NCBI GenBank assembly: GCA_949287075.1
Contig: CASEEU010000050.1
Location: forward strand, 1-53,693
Length of the DNA stretch: 53,693 nt
Reading direction: 5' to 3'
DNA from: an uncultured Eubacteriales bacterium
GTDB lineage: Bacteria; Bacillota; Clostridia; TANB77; CAG-508
The notes beneath the pieces were generated by a model, which worked only from the letters and a program-made list of their open reading frames with translations, was not told the DNA's origin and ran no database searches. Below are positions 24,949-34,162 of this stretch, piece by piece. The position numbers and the translations under genes were made by a program. Every line of letters begins with the position of its first letter. Position 1 is the first letter of the stretch.

Positions 24949-26043
24949 ATGAAATATGATATACAAGAATTAAGTCTAGAAGAAAAAATTGGACAAATGA
25001 TAATTATTGGATTAAATACAGAAACAGCTGTAAAAAACCTAGAAGAAATTATAGAAAAATATAAAGTAGGAGGCGTTTTACTGTATAAAAGAAATTATCA
25101 TGAAAATTATGAAGAAATGATAGAATTGGTTAATAAAATAAAAATATTAAATCAAAAAAACAAAATACCTATTTTTATTTCTATAGACCAAGAAGGTGGT
25201 AGAGTAAATAGAATACCAAAAGAATTTAAAAATCTTCCAGCAGCTAATAAATTAGTCAAAAAAAGTGTAGAAGAAGATTTTGTAAAACGTTCGGGAGAAA
25301 TTACTGGTGAACTGTTATATAAATTGGGTGTCAATATGGATTTTGCACCTGTTTTAGACATAAAAAGATTTGCTGATAATCATGCTATTGGTGATAGAGC
25401 CTATAGTGAAGATATAGAAGAAGTATCTAGATATGGTATAGAATATATGCAAGCACTACAAGAAAATGGTATTGTATCAGTTGTTAAGCATTTTCCAGGA
25501 CATGGAGCAACTCAAACAGATTCTCATTTTCGTCTTCCTAAAATAGACACAGATATGAAAACATTGGAAAAGGAGGATATGAAACCATTTAAAGAAGCAA
25601 TAGAACATAAAGTAGACGGAATATTAGTTGGACATTTAAGAATGCCAATCATAACAGAAAAGTTACCAGCATCTATGTCTAAACGATTTATTACAAAGTA
25701 TTTGAGAAAAAAATATCGATACAATGGGTTGATTATTACAGATGATGTAAGAATGAAAGGTGTTAGAATACGTTATGGAAAAAATAATGCTGTAAAAAAA
25801 GCCTTTTTAGCATGTAATGATATGATTATCTTTAAATATGATAATGATATTGAGGTAATTGATAAAGTTATAAAACTTGTTAAAGAAGACAAACTAAAAA
25901 TGAAAAGAGTAAATAAAAGTGTTGCTAGAATATTAAAAGTGAAAGAAAAATATAATATAAACGATGAACAGATTGAAAAAGATGATACATTTGTGGAGAA
26001 TATGAATAAACGAATAGAAGAGATTAGAGATAAAGTTTTATAG
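24949..26043 (+). CDS. nagZ: Beta-N-acetylhexosaminidase, GH3 family
   Basis: A glycoside hydrolase family 3 enzyme that releases N-acetylglucosamine from muropeptides in cell-wall recycling. It has 364 residues. The substrate-binding IDQEGGRVNRI and the catalytic loop KHFPGHGATQTDSHFRLP, with the His/Asp pair of NagZ-type enzymes, are intact, and the nucleophile region is IITDDVRMKGV. No signal peptide, so cytoplasmic unless exported otherwise. The second ATG (24949) is preferred because AAGGA then lies 9 bases upstream; the first (24943) is too close. It is shorter than Bacillus NagZ, which has an additional domain. Confidence 0.92.
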   Translation: MKYDIQELSLEEKIGQMIIIGLNTETAVKNLEEIIEKYKVGGVLLYKRNYHENYEEMIELVNKIKILNQKNKIPIFISIDQEGGRVNRIPKEFKNLPAANKLVKKSVEEDFVKRSGEITGELLYKLGVNMDFAPVLDIKRFADNHAIGDRAYSEDIEEVSRYGIEYMQALQENGIVSVVKHFPGHGATQTDSHFRLPKIDTDMKTLEKEDMKPFKEAIEHKVDGILVGHLRMPIITEKLPASMSKRFITKYLRKKYRYNGLIITDDVRMKGVRIRYGKNNAVKKAFLACNDMIIFKYDNDIEVIDKVIKLVKEDKLKMKRVNKSVARILKVKEKYNINDEQIEKDDTFVENMNKRIEEIRDKVL

Positions 26044-26069
26044 CTTTTCCATATAATAAATAGAAATTC

Positions 26070-26099
26070 TTGTTATTTATATAGAAAATGTGATATACT
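26070..26099 (+). promoter_or_regulatory. Promoter of der
   Basis: TTGTTA (26070-26075), an 18-base spacer and TATACT (26094-26099), 32 bases upstream of the ATG. Confidence 0.55.
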
Positions 26100-26131
26100 A
26101 TAACATATATTTTAGAAATGGAGATTAGAAG

Positions 26132-27460
26132 ATGTCAAAACCAATCGTAGCAATTATAGGAAAACCGAATGTGGGAAAATCAACTTTTTTCAATTATTTA
26201 GTAGGAAGTAGAGTATCTATTGTACAAGACACACCAGGTGTTACAAGAGATAGAATTTATGCAGATACCAATTGGAGAGGAAGAAATTTTACATTAATTG
26301 ATACAGCAGGAATTGAGCCAAATTCAGAAGATATTATCTTATCCCAAATGAGGGAACAAGCAAATCTAGCAATTGCAATGGCAGATGTTATTATCTTTTT
26401 AACAGATATTAGACAAGGAATAACTGCTGCAGATCAAGAGATTGCTGTTATGTTAAAAAAATCCGGAAAGCCAATTGTCTTAGTATGTAATAAAGCAGAT
26501 AATTTTGAAAAAGATAGAGAAGAAATTTACGAATTTTATAACTTAGGATTAGGAGATCCTTATCCTATATCTGCAAGTAATGCTATAGGTATCGGAGATG
26601 TCTTAGATAAAATTTATGAGAGTTTTCCAGAAAAAACATCAGATGAAGATGAAGATGATATCATAAAAGTAGCCGTTATCGGAAAACCAAATGTAGGAAA
26701 ATCATCTCTAATTAATAAAATATTAGGAGAAAATAGAACCATTGTGAGTGACATTGCAGGAACGACAAGAGATGCCATTGATTCTAGATTTGAAAATGAA
26801 AATGGAAAATATATTTTAATTGATACAGCTGGAATTCGAAAAAAGAGTAAAGTAAAAGAATCAATAGAAAAATTTAGTATTATGAGAACATTATTAGCAA
26901 TTGAAAGAGCAGATGTTTGTTTAATGATGATTGATGCCTTAGAAGGTGTTACAGACCAAGATGCAAAAATTGCAGGAGAAGCTCATGAAGCAGGAAAAGG
27001 AATTATTATAGTTGTTAATAAATGGGATGAATATGAGAAAGAAACAGGAACATTAGAAAAATATAAAAAAGAGATTTATAATAGATTATCTTATTTATCT
27101 TATGCACCAATTATATTTATATCTGCAAAAACAGGGCAAAGAGTTAACAAATTATTTGATTTGATTAATCATGTGAATGAACAAAATAGTATGAGAGTAT
27201 CAACTTCTGTTTTAAATCAAGTAATTAATGAAGCCATTGCGATTGTACAACCACCAACAGATAAAGGAAAACGATTAAAAATATTTTATGGAACACAAGC
27301 AACAACGAAACCACCAACATTTGTTATATTTGTGAATGATAAAGAATTATTCCATTTTTCTTATGAAAGATATTTGATTAATCAATTTAGAAAAGAATTT
27401 GGACTAGAAGGAACACCTGTCAGAATTATTGTAAGAGAAAAAAATGAAAAAGATATATAA
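26132..27460 (+). CDS. der: Ribosome-assembly GTPase Der (EngA)
   Basis: Essential GTPase with two tandem G domains that acts in 50S subunit maturation. The 442-residue protein has P-loops GKPNVGKSTFF (residues 10-20) and GKPNVGKSSLI (about 186-196), two NKxD motifs (CNKAD, VNKWD), DTAG in both domains and a C-terminal KH-like domain. All motifs are intact and the length is normal. It heads a run with plsY and gpsA, an order common in Clostridia, 17 bases before plsY. Confidence 0.97.
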   Translation: MSKPIVAIIGKPNVGKSTFFNYLVGSRVSIVQDTPGVTRDRIYADTNWRGRNFTLIDTAGIEPNSEDIILSQMREQANLAIAMADVIIFLTDIRQGITAADQEIAVMLKKSGKPIVLVCNKADNFEKDREEIYEFYNLGLGDPYPISASNAIGIGDVLDKIYESFPEKTSDEDEDDIIKVAVIGKPNVGKSSLINKILGENRTIVSDIAGTTRDAIDSRFENENGKYILIDTAGIRKKSKVKESIEKFSIMRTLLAIERADVCLMMIDALEGVTDQDAKIAGEAHEAGKGIIIVVNKWDEYEKETGTLEKYKKEIYNRLSYLSYAPIIFISAKTGQRVNKLFDLINHVNEQNSMRVSTSVLNQVINEAIAIVQPPTDKGKRLKIFYGTQATTKPPTFVIFVNDKELFHFSYERYLINQFRKEFGLEGTPVRIIVREKNEKDI

Positions 27461-27477
27461 AATAAAGGAGGTAACAT

Positions 27478-28107
27478 ATGGTATTTAATGTTATAATAGC
27501 AATTATTGCCTATTTAATAGGAAGTGTCAACTTTTCTGTTATTTTAAGCAAAAAAATGGCAGGATTTGATGTAAGAGAAAAAGGAAGTGGAAATGCAGGA
27601 ACTACCAATATGCTTCGTTCTGTGGGAAAAAAGGCAGCAGCATTAACTTTAATTTGTGATGTTTTAAAAGGTGTTATTGCTATTTTAATTGCCATGTTTA
27701 TAGGCTGGGCTTTTAAAATAGAAAATCAATCATTACTTGTTCAAATAGCAGGAATAGCAGTTGTACTTGGACATACATTTCCAATATTTTTTGGATTTAA
27801 AGGTGGAAAAGGTGTTGCAACATCTTTAGGAATCTTAATTATGAGTAACTGGCAAATTGGATTAATCTGTTTAGTATTTGGTTTGTTATTAATTGTATTA
27901 ACAAGAATGGTATCATTAGGGTCATGTGCAGCAGCAGTTTTATTTCCAGTATTAACATTATTCATTACAGACAATTATATTGTCTCACAAGGAAGCGGAT
28001 ATTTAATATACAGTATTATATTAGCTGTGATTGTACTATTTAATCATAGAAGTAATATCAAAAGAATTATGGCTGGGACAGAAAATAGAATTAGTTTTAA
28101 AAAGTAA
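27478..28107 (+). CDS. plsY: Glycerol-3-phosphate acyltransferase PlsY
   Basis: Membrane enzyme that transfers an acyl group from acyl-phosphate to glycerol-3-phosphate, the first step of phospholipid synthesis. The 209-residue protein has about five to six transmembrane helices. The conserved loops are visible: GSVNFSV, GSGNAGTTNMLR (residues 37-48), GHTFPIFFGFKGGKGVAT (about 98-115) and the C-terminal NHRSNIKR. AAGGAGG precedes the ATG. It uses the product of the neighbouring gpsA as acceptor. Confidence 0.96.
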   Translation: MVFNVIIAIIAYLIGSVNFSVILSKKMAGFDVREKGSGNAGTTNMLRSVGKKAAALTLICDVLKGVIAILIAMFIGWAFKIENQSLLVQIAGIAVVLGHTFPIFFGFKGGKGVATSLGILIMSNWQIGLICLVFGLLLIVLTRMVSLGSCAAAVLFPVLTLFITDNYIVSQGSGYLIYSIILAVIVLFNHRSNIKRIMAGTENRISFKK

Positions 28108-28164
28108 AGAAATGTAAAAACAAAAGAATAAATAAATACATAAAAAGGAAGGAATGAATCGAAA

Positions 28165-29148
28165 GTGAAAAATATAGCAATCATAGGAAGTGGAAGTTGG
28201 GGAGTTGCTTTAGCAACTCATCTTGCGAGAGGAGGAAATTATGTAAAAATATGGTCTTTTTCAGAAGAAGAAAAAGAACTAATTAATAAAGAGAAAAGAT
28301 GCAAATTTTTACCAGAAGTACAACTACCAGAACATATAGAGTGCTTTACAAATTTTGAAGAAGTTATAAAAGATGCAGAATTTATTTTACATGTAACACC
28401 ATCAAAATTCACAAGAGATGTATTTAAACAATACAAGCAATATGTTGGTGAAAAACCAGTTATCATATGCTCAAAAGGATTTGAAAAAGATTCTTTAAAA
28501 ACATTAGATGAAGTATTAAAAGAAGAATTACCAGAAATACGAGTAGGTGTGTTATCTGGACCTAGTCATGCAGAAGAAGTGTCAATTGCAATTCCAACTG
28601 TGTTGGTTATTGCTTCTAAAGATCAAGAAATACTAACTATGATACAAGATACACTAATGTGTCCAGAAATGAGGATTTATACTTCAAGTGATGTAAAAGG
28701 TGTTGAATTAGGAGGAGCTCTAAAAAATATCATTGCATTTTGTGCAGGTGTTGCAAGTGGAATTGGACTTGGAGATAATACCTTTGCAGCTTTAATCACA
28801 AGAGGATTAGGCGAATTAACTAGATTAGGAGTTGCTTTAGGTGGTGAAAAAGATACCTTTTATGGTTTGAGTGGATTGGGAGACTTAATTGTTACTTGCT
28901 TAAGTGAACATAGCAGAAATCGTAAAGCTGGAAAATTAATAGGACAAGGAAAAACATTAGAAGAAGCTAAAAAAGAAGTGGGTATGGTTATTGAAAGTAT
29001 AGACAATATAGAAGTAGCTTATGAATTAGGAAAAATACATAATGTATATATGCCAATTGTAGAAACAGTTTATCAAGTAATTTATGAAAAACTTAACCCA
29101 AAAGAAGCTGTTAATAATTTGATGACAAGAGAGAAAAAAAGCGAATAA
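28165..29148 (+). CDS. gpsA: NAD(P)H-dependent glycerol-3-phosphate dehydrogenase
   Basis: Reduces dihydroxyacetone phosphate to sn-glycerol-3-phosphate, the substrate of PlsY encoded just upstream. The 327-residue protein has the Rossmann motif GSGSWGVALA (residues 7-16), the catalytic-lysine region GVELGGALKNIIAFCAG and the signature GLSGLGDLIVTC, followed by RNRKAG. The start is GTG, with AAGGAAGG upstream; the nearer ATG at 28154 is out of frame. Full length and intact. Confidence 0.96.
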   Translation: MKNIAIIGSGSWGVALATHLARGGNYVKIWSFSEEEKELINKEKRCKFLPEVQLPEHIECFTNFEEVIKDAEFILHVTPSKFTRDVFKQYKQYVGEKPVIICSKGFEKDSLKTLDEVLKEELPEIRVGVLSGPSHAEEVSIAIPTVLVIASKDQEILTMIQDTLMCPEMRIYTSSDVKGVELGGALKNIIAFCAGVASGIGLGDNTFAALITRGLGELTRLGVALGGEKDTFYGLSGLGDLIVTCLSEHSRNRKAGKLIGQGKTLEEAKKEVGMVIESIDNIEVAYELGKIHNVYMPIVETVYQVIYEKLNPKEAVNNLMTREKKSE

Positions 29149-29207
29149 TATAGTAATATAAAGGAAATAATAAAATATAAAATTAAATAATGAAAGGAAT
29201 GTTGAAA

Positions 29208-29759
29208 ATGGATTTTTTTAATAAATTAGGAAAGAAAGCATCAGAAGCATACAAAACAACAGCAGATAAAACAGGAAAAATTGCAAAGGAAACAAAATTA
29301 AAATTTAGAATGGGAGAACTAAAATCAAAAATAGAAGATATTTATGAAGAAATAGGCAAAAAAGTATATGAAAAACATGTACAAAAAGAATCATTTACAG
29401 AAAATGATTTATTAGAAGAGTGCAAACAAATTGATGAGATGAGTGATGAAATCGAAAGAATAAGACAAGAATGTTTAGAGTTAAAAGATAAGAAAATATG
29501 CCAAAAATGTTTTAAAGAAATTGATAAAAACACAAACTTCTGCCCAGAATGTGGTGCAAAACAAGAGGAAGAAGTAAAAGAGGTAGAAGTAATGGAGACA
29601 GCAAAAGTTGAAGAAGAGGTTATTTCAGAAACTTCAAAAGAGGAAAATATTGAAGAATCCACAGAAATGCAAACCAATTTGGAAAAAACAACAGAAGTAG
29701 AAATTAATCCAGATAGCCAAAATATTACAGAAGAAGAAATGAAAAATATAGGACAATAA
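29208..29759 (+). CDS. Coiled-coil zinc-ribbon protein
   Basis: Function unknown. From the chosen start it has 183 residues: an amphipathic N terminus (MDFFNKLGKKASEAYKTT), a helical coiled-coil region (~35-95), a zinc ribbon CQKCFKEIDKNTNFCPECG (about 101-119) and an acidic Glu-rich disordered tail. AAGGAA precedes the ATG at 29208 by 8 bases; an ATG at 29190 is also in frame. It lies between gpsA and dtd and is probably cotranscribed. Similar small proteins are common in Clostridia without an assigned role. Confidence 0.78.
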   Translation: MDFFNKLGKKASEAYKTTADKTGKIAKETKLKFRMGELKSKIEDIYEEIGKKVYEKHVQKESFTENDLLEECKQIDEMSDEIERIRQECLELKDKKICQKCFKEIDKNTNFCPECGAKQEEEVKEVEVMETAKVEEEVISETSKEENIEESTEMQTNLEKTTEVEINPDSQNITEEEMKNIGQ

Positions 29760-29774
29760 AAGTAGAGGTAAGAT

Positions 29775-30212
29775 ATGAAAATAGTTGTACAAAGAGTAAA
29801 AGAAGCAGAAGTAAAAGTAGATGGAAATGTAGTTGGGAAAATTGGAAAAGGGTTTTTAGTATTATTAGGTGTTACACATGAAGATACTAAAGAAAATGCA
29901 GATTACTTAGTAAAAAAATTGTGTAAGTTAAGAGTTTTTACAGACGAAAACGATAAAATGAATTTAGCATTAAAAGATGTACATGGAGAATTATTGATTG
30001 TATCGCAATTTACATTGTATGCAGATTGTTCCCAAGGAAATAGACCTTCTTTTATAGAAGCTGCTAAACCAGATAAGGCAGAAGCATTATATGAGTATTT
30101 TTGTGAAGAATGTGCTAAAAATGACATAAAAGTAGAAAAAGGTATATTTGGAGCAGATATGAAAGTAAGTTTAATAAATGATGGACCAGTAACTATTATC
30201 ATAGAAAAATAG
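29775..30212 (+). CDS. dtd: D-aminoacyl-tRNA deacylase
   Basis: Removes D-amino acids (and glycine from tRNA-Ala) mischarged on tRNA. The 145-residue protein has the two diagnostic motifs SQFTLYAD (residues 77-84) and the Gly-cisPro loop NDGPVTI near 135-141, with normal length. AGAGGTAAGAT precedes the ATG. It ends the gpsA-side gene run and converges, across a long palindrome, on a small hypothetical gene. Confidence 0.96.
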   Translation: MKIVVQRVKEAEVKVDGNVVGKIGKGFLVLLGVTHEDTKENADYLVKKLCKLRVFTDENDKMNLALKDVHGELLIVSQFTLYADCSQGNRPSFIEAAKPDKAEALYEYFCEECAKNDIKVEKGIFGADMKVSLINDGPVTIIIEK

Positions 30213-30246
30213 AAAAAATTGATTGTAAGTATAAAATAAGAAAAAT

Positions 30247-30512
30247 GGAAATTTAACCTTTTAATGCTACAAGCCAAGAGGAGTTGATGTTATCCTAGAT
30301 TGAATAAATTTTGAATGCGATTGGAGATAATTTAGAATTTGTTAATCATCTATTGAGGGATGTTCACGGTACTCACGTAGTGAGGGTCTGAGTGAAAGAG
30401 GCGCAATAGATGATGTTACAAATTCTTAATTATCGTATTGAACCGAAAAATTTATGAAATATAGGATAACATCAACTCCTCTTGGGTTGTATCGTTAAAA
30501 GGTTAAATTGCC
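30247..30512. repeat. Long two-stem palindrome between dtd and a convergent gene
   Basis: Outer arms 30247-30301 and 30458-30512 match at about 50 of 55 positions as inverted repeats. An internal loop of about 25 bases per side follows, then an inner stem (30327-30354 with 30403-30431) and an apical loop that folds again around TCACGTAGTGA. It has the same layout as 18185-18405 but different arm sequence. It abuts the stop codon at 30514. Confidence 0.85.
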
Positions 30513-30513
30513 A

Positions 30514-30795
30514 CTAGTAAGGAAATCTTTCATATAAGTATTTTATAATTTCATTACCATTTTGTTCATTAATATTTATATAAACATTTTTATCTAGACA
30601 AACCCACATATGAATCAAATAATCTTCCATATTATCTAAAAATACACCGACAATTTCAGCTAATTCAATGGGATTACTATATTCTTTTTTCCAAGTGAGT
30701 TCTTGATAGATTTCAAGATTAGTATTATAAAATTTGCTTAGAAATTTATTTAACTCTCCTTTTTTTTTACTATACAAATTAACAGTTACATACAT
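30514..30795 (-). CDS. Hypothetical 93-residue protein
   Basis: Not recognised. A small soluble protein starting MYVTVNLYSKKKGELNKFL, with a conserved-looking middle (WKKEYSNPIELAEIVGVFLDN) and WVCLDKNVYININ near the C terminus. The start at 30795 follows GGAG by 6 bases. Codon use is ordinary for the genome. Its stop codon touches the long palindrome. No membrane or metal motif. Confidence 0.7.
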   Translation of the reverse strand: MYVTVNLYSKKKGELNKFLSKFYNTNLEIYQELTWKKEYSNPIELAEIVGVFLDNMEDYLIHMWVCLDKNVYININEQNGNEIIKYLYERFPY

Positions 30796-30914
30796 AATAT
30801 TCTCCATAAAAAATGTTTATATTAAATATTATGAAAAATATTTTCATTTTTATACGAGAATAAACTAGTCAAAAAATGTCAATACTAAAGAAAACAAAAT
30901 ATGGAGGGATTTTT

Positions 30915-31826
30915 TTGAAAAAATTTAAAATTATTTCATATATCATATTAGTGATTGTGTTAGTTGTATTAGGATTAACAGTATATACAAGTGCAACACA
31001 AAACAAAGAAGATGATGAAAAAGAAAAAGTAACTTCAGAGATTCGATATTTAGATACGAAATTAGTAGATTTATTTAATAATATGAACAATATAAAAACA
31101 AAAAATTATCAAATATATACAACCAAAATAGAAGAATCTAGATCAGCCGAAAATTCAGGAGGAGGATCTTCTAATGGAAATGCTACTTCTGATTCTAATT
31201 CAAGTTCAAGTTCAGATAGTACATCTACTCAAGATAATAGTGACCAAGCACAAACTGAAGAAACAAATAAGAATTATGAAATGCAAGCAGCCGGAATTTT
31301 AACAACCAATAGAGATATCGATTGGACTTCTTGTAAAAATGAATCAGAATTAATTTATACATCTGTTTCAACTATTACATTAGACCTATATCGTTTAAAT
31401 GTGTCACAAGAAGATATTTTAAGTTTTAATAAAGATTTAGATAATCTAACAGTGAGTCTAGAAGAAGAAAATAAACAATTAACATTAGATAATTTAGTAA
31501 AGATATATGAATATATACCAAAATTTGCACAAAGTGTTGTGGATGATACATTATATAAAACAGTTCTAGAGACAAAACGAAATATTTTTAAAGGATATGC
31601 AAAACTAGATAGTGGAGATTGGACAGGAATTAGTACAAATATAGTAGATGCAATAAATGCATATGCAACATTGCTAACGAATACAGAAATAGATGCTAAT
31701 AAACAAACAAGTATTAATAAAGGATATGTCATGTTAAATGAATTAAAAAATGCAGTAGATACACAAAATACGTCTGTATTTTTAATAAAATACAAAAACT
31801 TACTAGAAGAAATTAATAATTTATGA
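30915..31826 (+). CDS. Membrane-anchored extracytoplasmic protein of unknown function
   Basis: Starting at TTG 30915, 6 bases after GGAGGG, the protein has 303 residues: a short cytoplasmic KKFK start, one transmembrane helix (~6-27), and an extracytoplasmic part with a Ser/Gly/Asn-rich disordered linker (~80-120) followed by a helical domain (~130-303). There is no lipobox. The ATG at 30876 is in frame but would place the ribosome site inside the gene. Function unknown; it lies directly upstream of rnpB. Confidence 0.75.
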   Translation: MKKFKIISYIILVIVLVVLGLTVYTSATQNKEDDEKEKVTSEIRYLDTKLVDLFNNMNNIKTKNYQIYTTKIEESRSAENSGGGSSNGNATSDSNSSSSSDSTSTQDNSDQAQTEETNKNYEMQAAGILTTNRDIDWTSCKNESELIYTSVSTITLDLYRLNVSQEDILSFNKDLDNLTVSLEEENKQLTLDNLVKIYEYIPKFAQSVVDDTLYKTVLETKRNIFKGYAKLDSGDWTGISTNIVDAINAYATLLTNTEIDANKQTSINKGYVMLNELKNAVDTQNTSVFLIKYKNLLEEINNL

Positions 31827-31832
31827 TATAAT
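31827..31832 (+). promoter_or_regulatory. -10 box of rnpB
   Basis: TATAAT directly follows the TGA stop of the preceding gene and lies 8 bases before the mature RNA start. No good -35 match is seen. Confidence 0.5.
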
Positions 31833-31840
31833 AACAAATA

Positions 31841-32188
31841 GAGTAAATTGAATAGTCGCTGGTAAATCTCCGAAAGGAATTACGAGAGGAAAGTCCGGGC
31901 TCCATAAGAGCAATGATGCTAGATAACGTCTAGTGGGGGTGACCCTAAGGAAAGTGCAACAGAAAATAACCGCCAATTTTTTGGTAAGGGTGAAAAGGTG
32001 AGGTAAGAGCTCACCAGCAATATGGTGACATATTGTGTTTGTGTAAACCCCATCAGGAGCAACACCTTAAAGAGAAGATTAAGCCAGCTCTGGCGCCTTC
32101 TCGACTTGCGTGGCTTGAGATATATAGTGATATATATCCTAGATAAATGACTATTTTAAACGACAGAACCCGGCTTACAGATTTACTC
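31841..32188 (+). ncRNA. rnpB: RNase P RNA, bacterial class A
   Basis: The catalytic RNA of RNase P trims tRNA 5' leaders. The universal P4 strands are visible: GAGGAAAGTCCGGGCTCC near 31894 and ACAGAACCCGGCTTACAG near 32164, plus GGGGGTGACCCTAAGGAAAGTGCAACAGAAA-type core elements. The ends GAGTAAAT (31841) and ATTTACTC (32181-32188) pair as helix P1, which fixes the borders. A T run follows and serves as terminator. The last bases overlap, on the opposite strand, the 3' end of the broken pseudouridine synthase gene. Confidence 0.95.
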
Positions 32189-33098
32189 TTTTTTTAATAA
32201 ATCTTTCATATCATTTGGTAAAGGACAAGTAAAACATTGTTCTTTTTTTGTGATAGGATGAATAAAAGATACCATGTAACTATGTAATGCTTGCCTAGAA
32301 ATCATAGGAGAAGGTTTACCATATAAAGTATCACCAACTAAAGGGTGTCCAATATGGCTAAAATGAACGCGTATTTGATGTGTCCTTCCAGTTTCTAATT
32401 TACATTTTACTAAAGAGAATGATTGTATATCATTTTGAGAACTAATTTGAAAATCTTTTATGACTTTATAAATTGTCTTAGAAGGTTGACCGCTAGACTC
32501 TACACATCTTTCAATAATACTGCCAGGCTTTCTGGCAATTGGAAAATCAAGTATCCCTACTTTCTTATTTAACACCCCTTCAACAATACAAAGATATTCT
32601 TTATGAAAAAGATGATCATTCATTTGCTGACTAAGTGATTCTTGGATATAGGCACATTTTGCGAAAACAACCAATCCGAGAGGTGTTAAAATCTAATCGA
32701 TTAACTGGTCTAATTTTCTTTTGTAAACCAATAGAATCAAAATAAAATTTTACGCCATTTGATAAAGAATCGGCATAATGCAAAATAGAAGGGTGTATAG
32801 CGACACCTGCAGGTTTATTGACAATGAATAACCATTCATCCTCATAAATAATATCTAAATCCATTTTTGTAGAAATGACATTGGCATTATCCTCAGAATA
32901 GTCAAAATCAACAATTAACATATCATTTTCTTTAAAAGAATTTCTTGTATCACAAATAGAGTTATTTAAAGTAATACAATTGTTTTCAATTAATTTCGTC
33001 AATAAGCGATTAGAAATATGTAAGGTGTTTCTTAAAATTGCATGTATTGTTTCATAAGTTTCTGTATCTTCTTTTTTTATGATATATGTAAGTTCCAT
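32183..33098 (-). pseudogene. RluD-type 23S rRNA pseudouridine synthase, frameshifted
   Basis: Family members convert specific uridines of rRNA to pseudouridine. The first frame (33098 to 32631) has an S4-like N terminus and the catalytic region RPVNRLDFNTS with the essential Asp; it then runs out of frame. The second frame continues with LVVFAKCAYIQESL, RTHQIRVHFSHIGHPLVGDTLYG and the C terminus. One extra base near 32678 (reading TCTCGG where TCTGGA is expected) separates them. Joined, it makes about 305 residues, the normal size. It is a young pseudogene or a sequencing error. AAAGGAGA precedes the ATG. Confidence 0.88.
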
Positions 33099-33301
33099 AA
33101 AATTCTCCTTTTTAAAAGTATATACTATTTGTTCTTTTAAATCAATGAAATGTAGAAATAGAAAAACAAAATTATCTTTACCATTGAAAATCGTTATGAG
33201 GAAAGAGAAGAATTTGCTATTTTTCTTGCTTTTTAAGTATTTTTATTGTAAAATAAGTAACATAATGAAAAAATGGTAAAGAGACAAATAAGGAGTAGAG
33301 A

Positions 33302-33964
33302 ATGAGAATTAGATATAAAAAATGGGCTAGACCAGAATTAGAAGCAAGTCCTTTTTATATAGACAATCCAGAAGAAATGAAAGGAAAATGGAAAGAATAC
33401 TTTGAAAATAATCATCCAATTCATCTAGAATTAGGTTGTGGAAAAGGACAATTTATATCAGAATTAGCATCAGAAAATTTAGATACTAACTATATAGCGA
33501 TTGATTTAGTGGATGCCATGTTAGGATTAGCAAAACGAAATGTAGAAGCAAAATACAAAGAAAAACATATAGAACCTAAAAATATTGTTTTAACAAGATT
33601 TGATATAGAGAGAATTTTATTAATTTTAGAAGAACAAGATCAAATAGAAAGAATCTATATTAATTTTTGTAATCCTTGGCCAAAAGGAAAGCACAGAAAA
33701 AAGAGATTGACACATACAAGACAATTAGAAAAGTATAAGGTATTTTTAAAAGAAAATGGAGAAATCTATTTTAAAACAGATGATGATGATTTATTTCATT
33801 CTAGTTTATTATATCTTGAAGAAGCAGGATTTGAAGTGGTAAAAAAAACTTATGATTTACATGCAGAACCTATATTTGAAAAAAACATAGAAACAGAACA
33901 TGAAAAGATGTTTTCAGAACAAGGGATTAAGATAAAGGCATTAATTGCAAAAAATGTCCCATAG
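33302..33964 (+). CDS. trmB: tRNA (guanine-N7)-methyltransferase
   Basis: Methylates G46 in the tRNA variable loop using S-adenosylmethionine. The 220-residue protein has the SAM-binding motif HLELGCGKGQFI (residues 40-51), IAIDLVDAM, and the family signature NFCNPWPKGKHRKKRLT (near 122), where most relatives have SDPWPK. The C terminus carries TEHEKMF. AAGGAG precedes the ATG. It stands alone upstream of pyrG. Confidence 0.95.
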   Translation: MRIRYKKWARPELEASPFYIDNPEEMKGKWKEYFENNHPIHLELGCGKGQFISELASENLDTNYIAIDLVDAMLGLAKRNVEAKYKEKHIEPKNIVLTRFDIERILLILEEQDQIERIYINFCNPWPKGKHRKKRLTHTRQLEKYKVFLKENGEIYFKTDDDDLFHSSLLYLEEAGFEVVKKTYDLHAEPIFEKNIETEHEKMFSEQGIKIKALIAKNVP

Positions 33965-34012
33965 AGTTCGTTTTTCTGTGCGACATTTTATAAAGAAAAA
34001 TTGGAAAATAGC

Positions 34013-34097
34013 TTGTATTTTATTGAAATACGTGCTAAAATAGTAATAGATTAAAAAAAAACCGATTTTGAGGGAAGATTTTTTTAATCTTTTTTTA
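34013..34097 (+). promoter_or_regulatory. pyrG promoter and leader hairpin (possible attenuator)
   Basis: TTGTAT (34013-34018), a 17-base spacer and TAAAAT (34036-34041) form a promoter. The transcript would start near 34048, where AGATTAAAAAAA begins a hairpin with TTTTTTTAATCT (34079-34090) followed by seven T. An intrinsic-terminator-like structure right after the start, 66 bases before pyrG, suggests attenuation. It recalls leader control of pyrG in Bacillus, but a starting G run like the one used there is not seen. Confidence 0.55.
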
Positions 34098-34162
34098 ATT
34101 TAAAAGATAAAGTATATTTCCTATAAATTAAAATTCAGTTATTTTTTGGAAAGGGGTATTAG

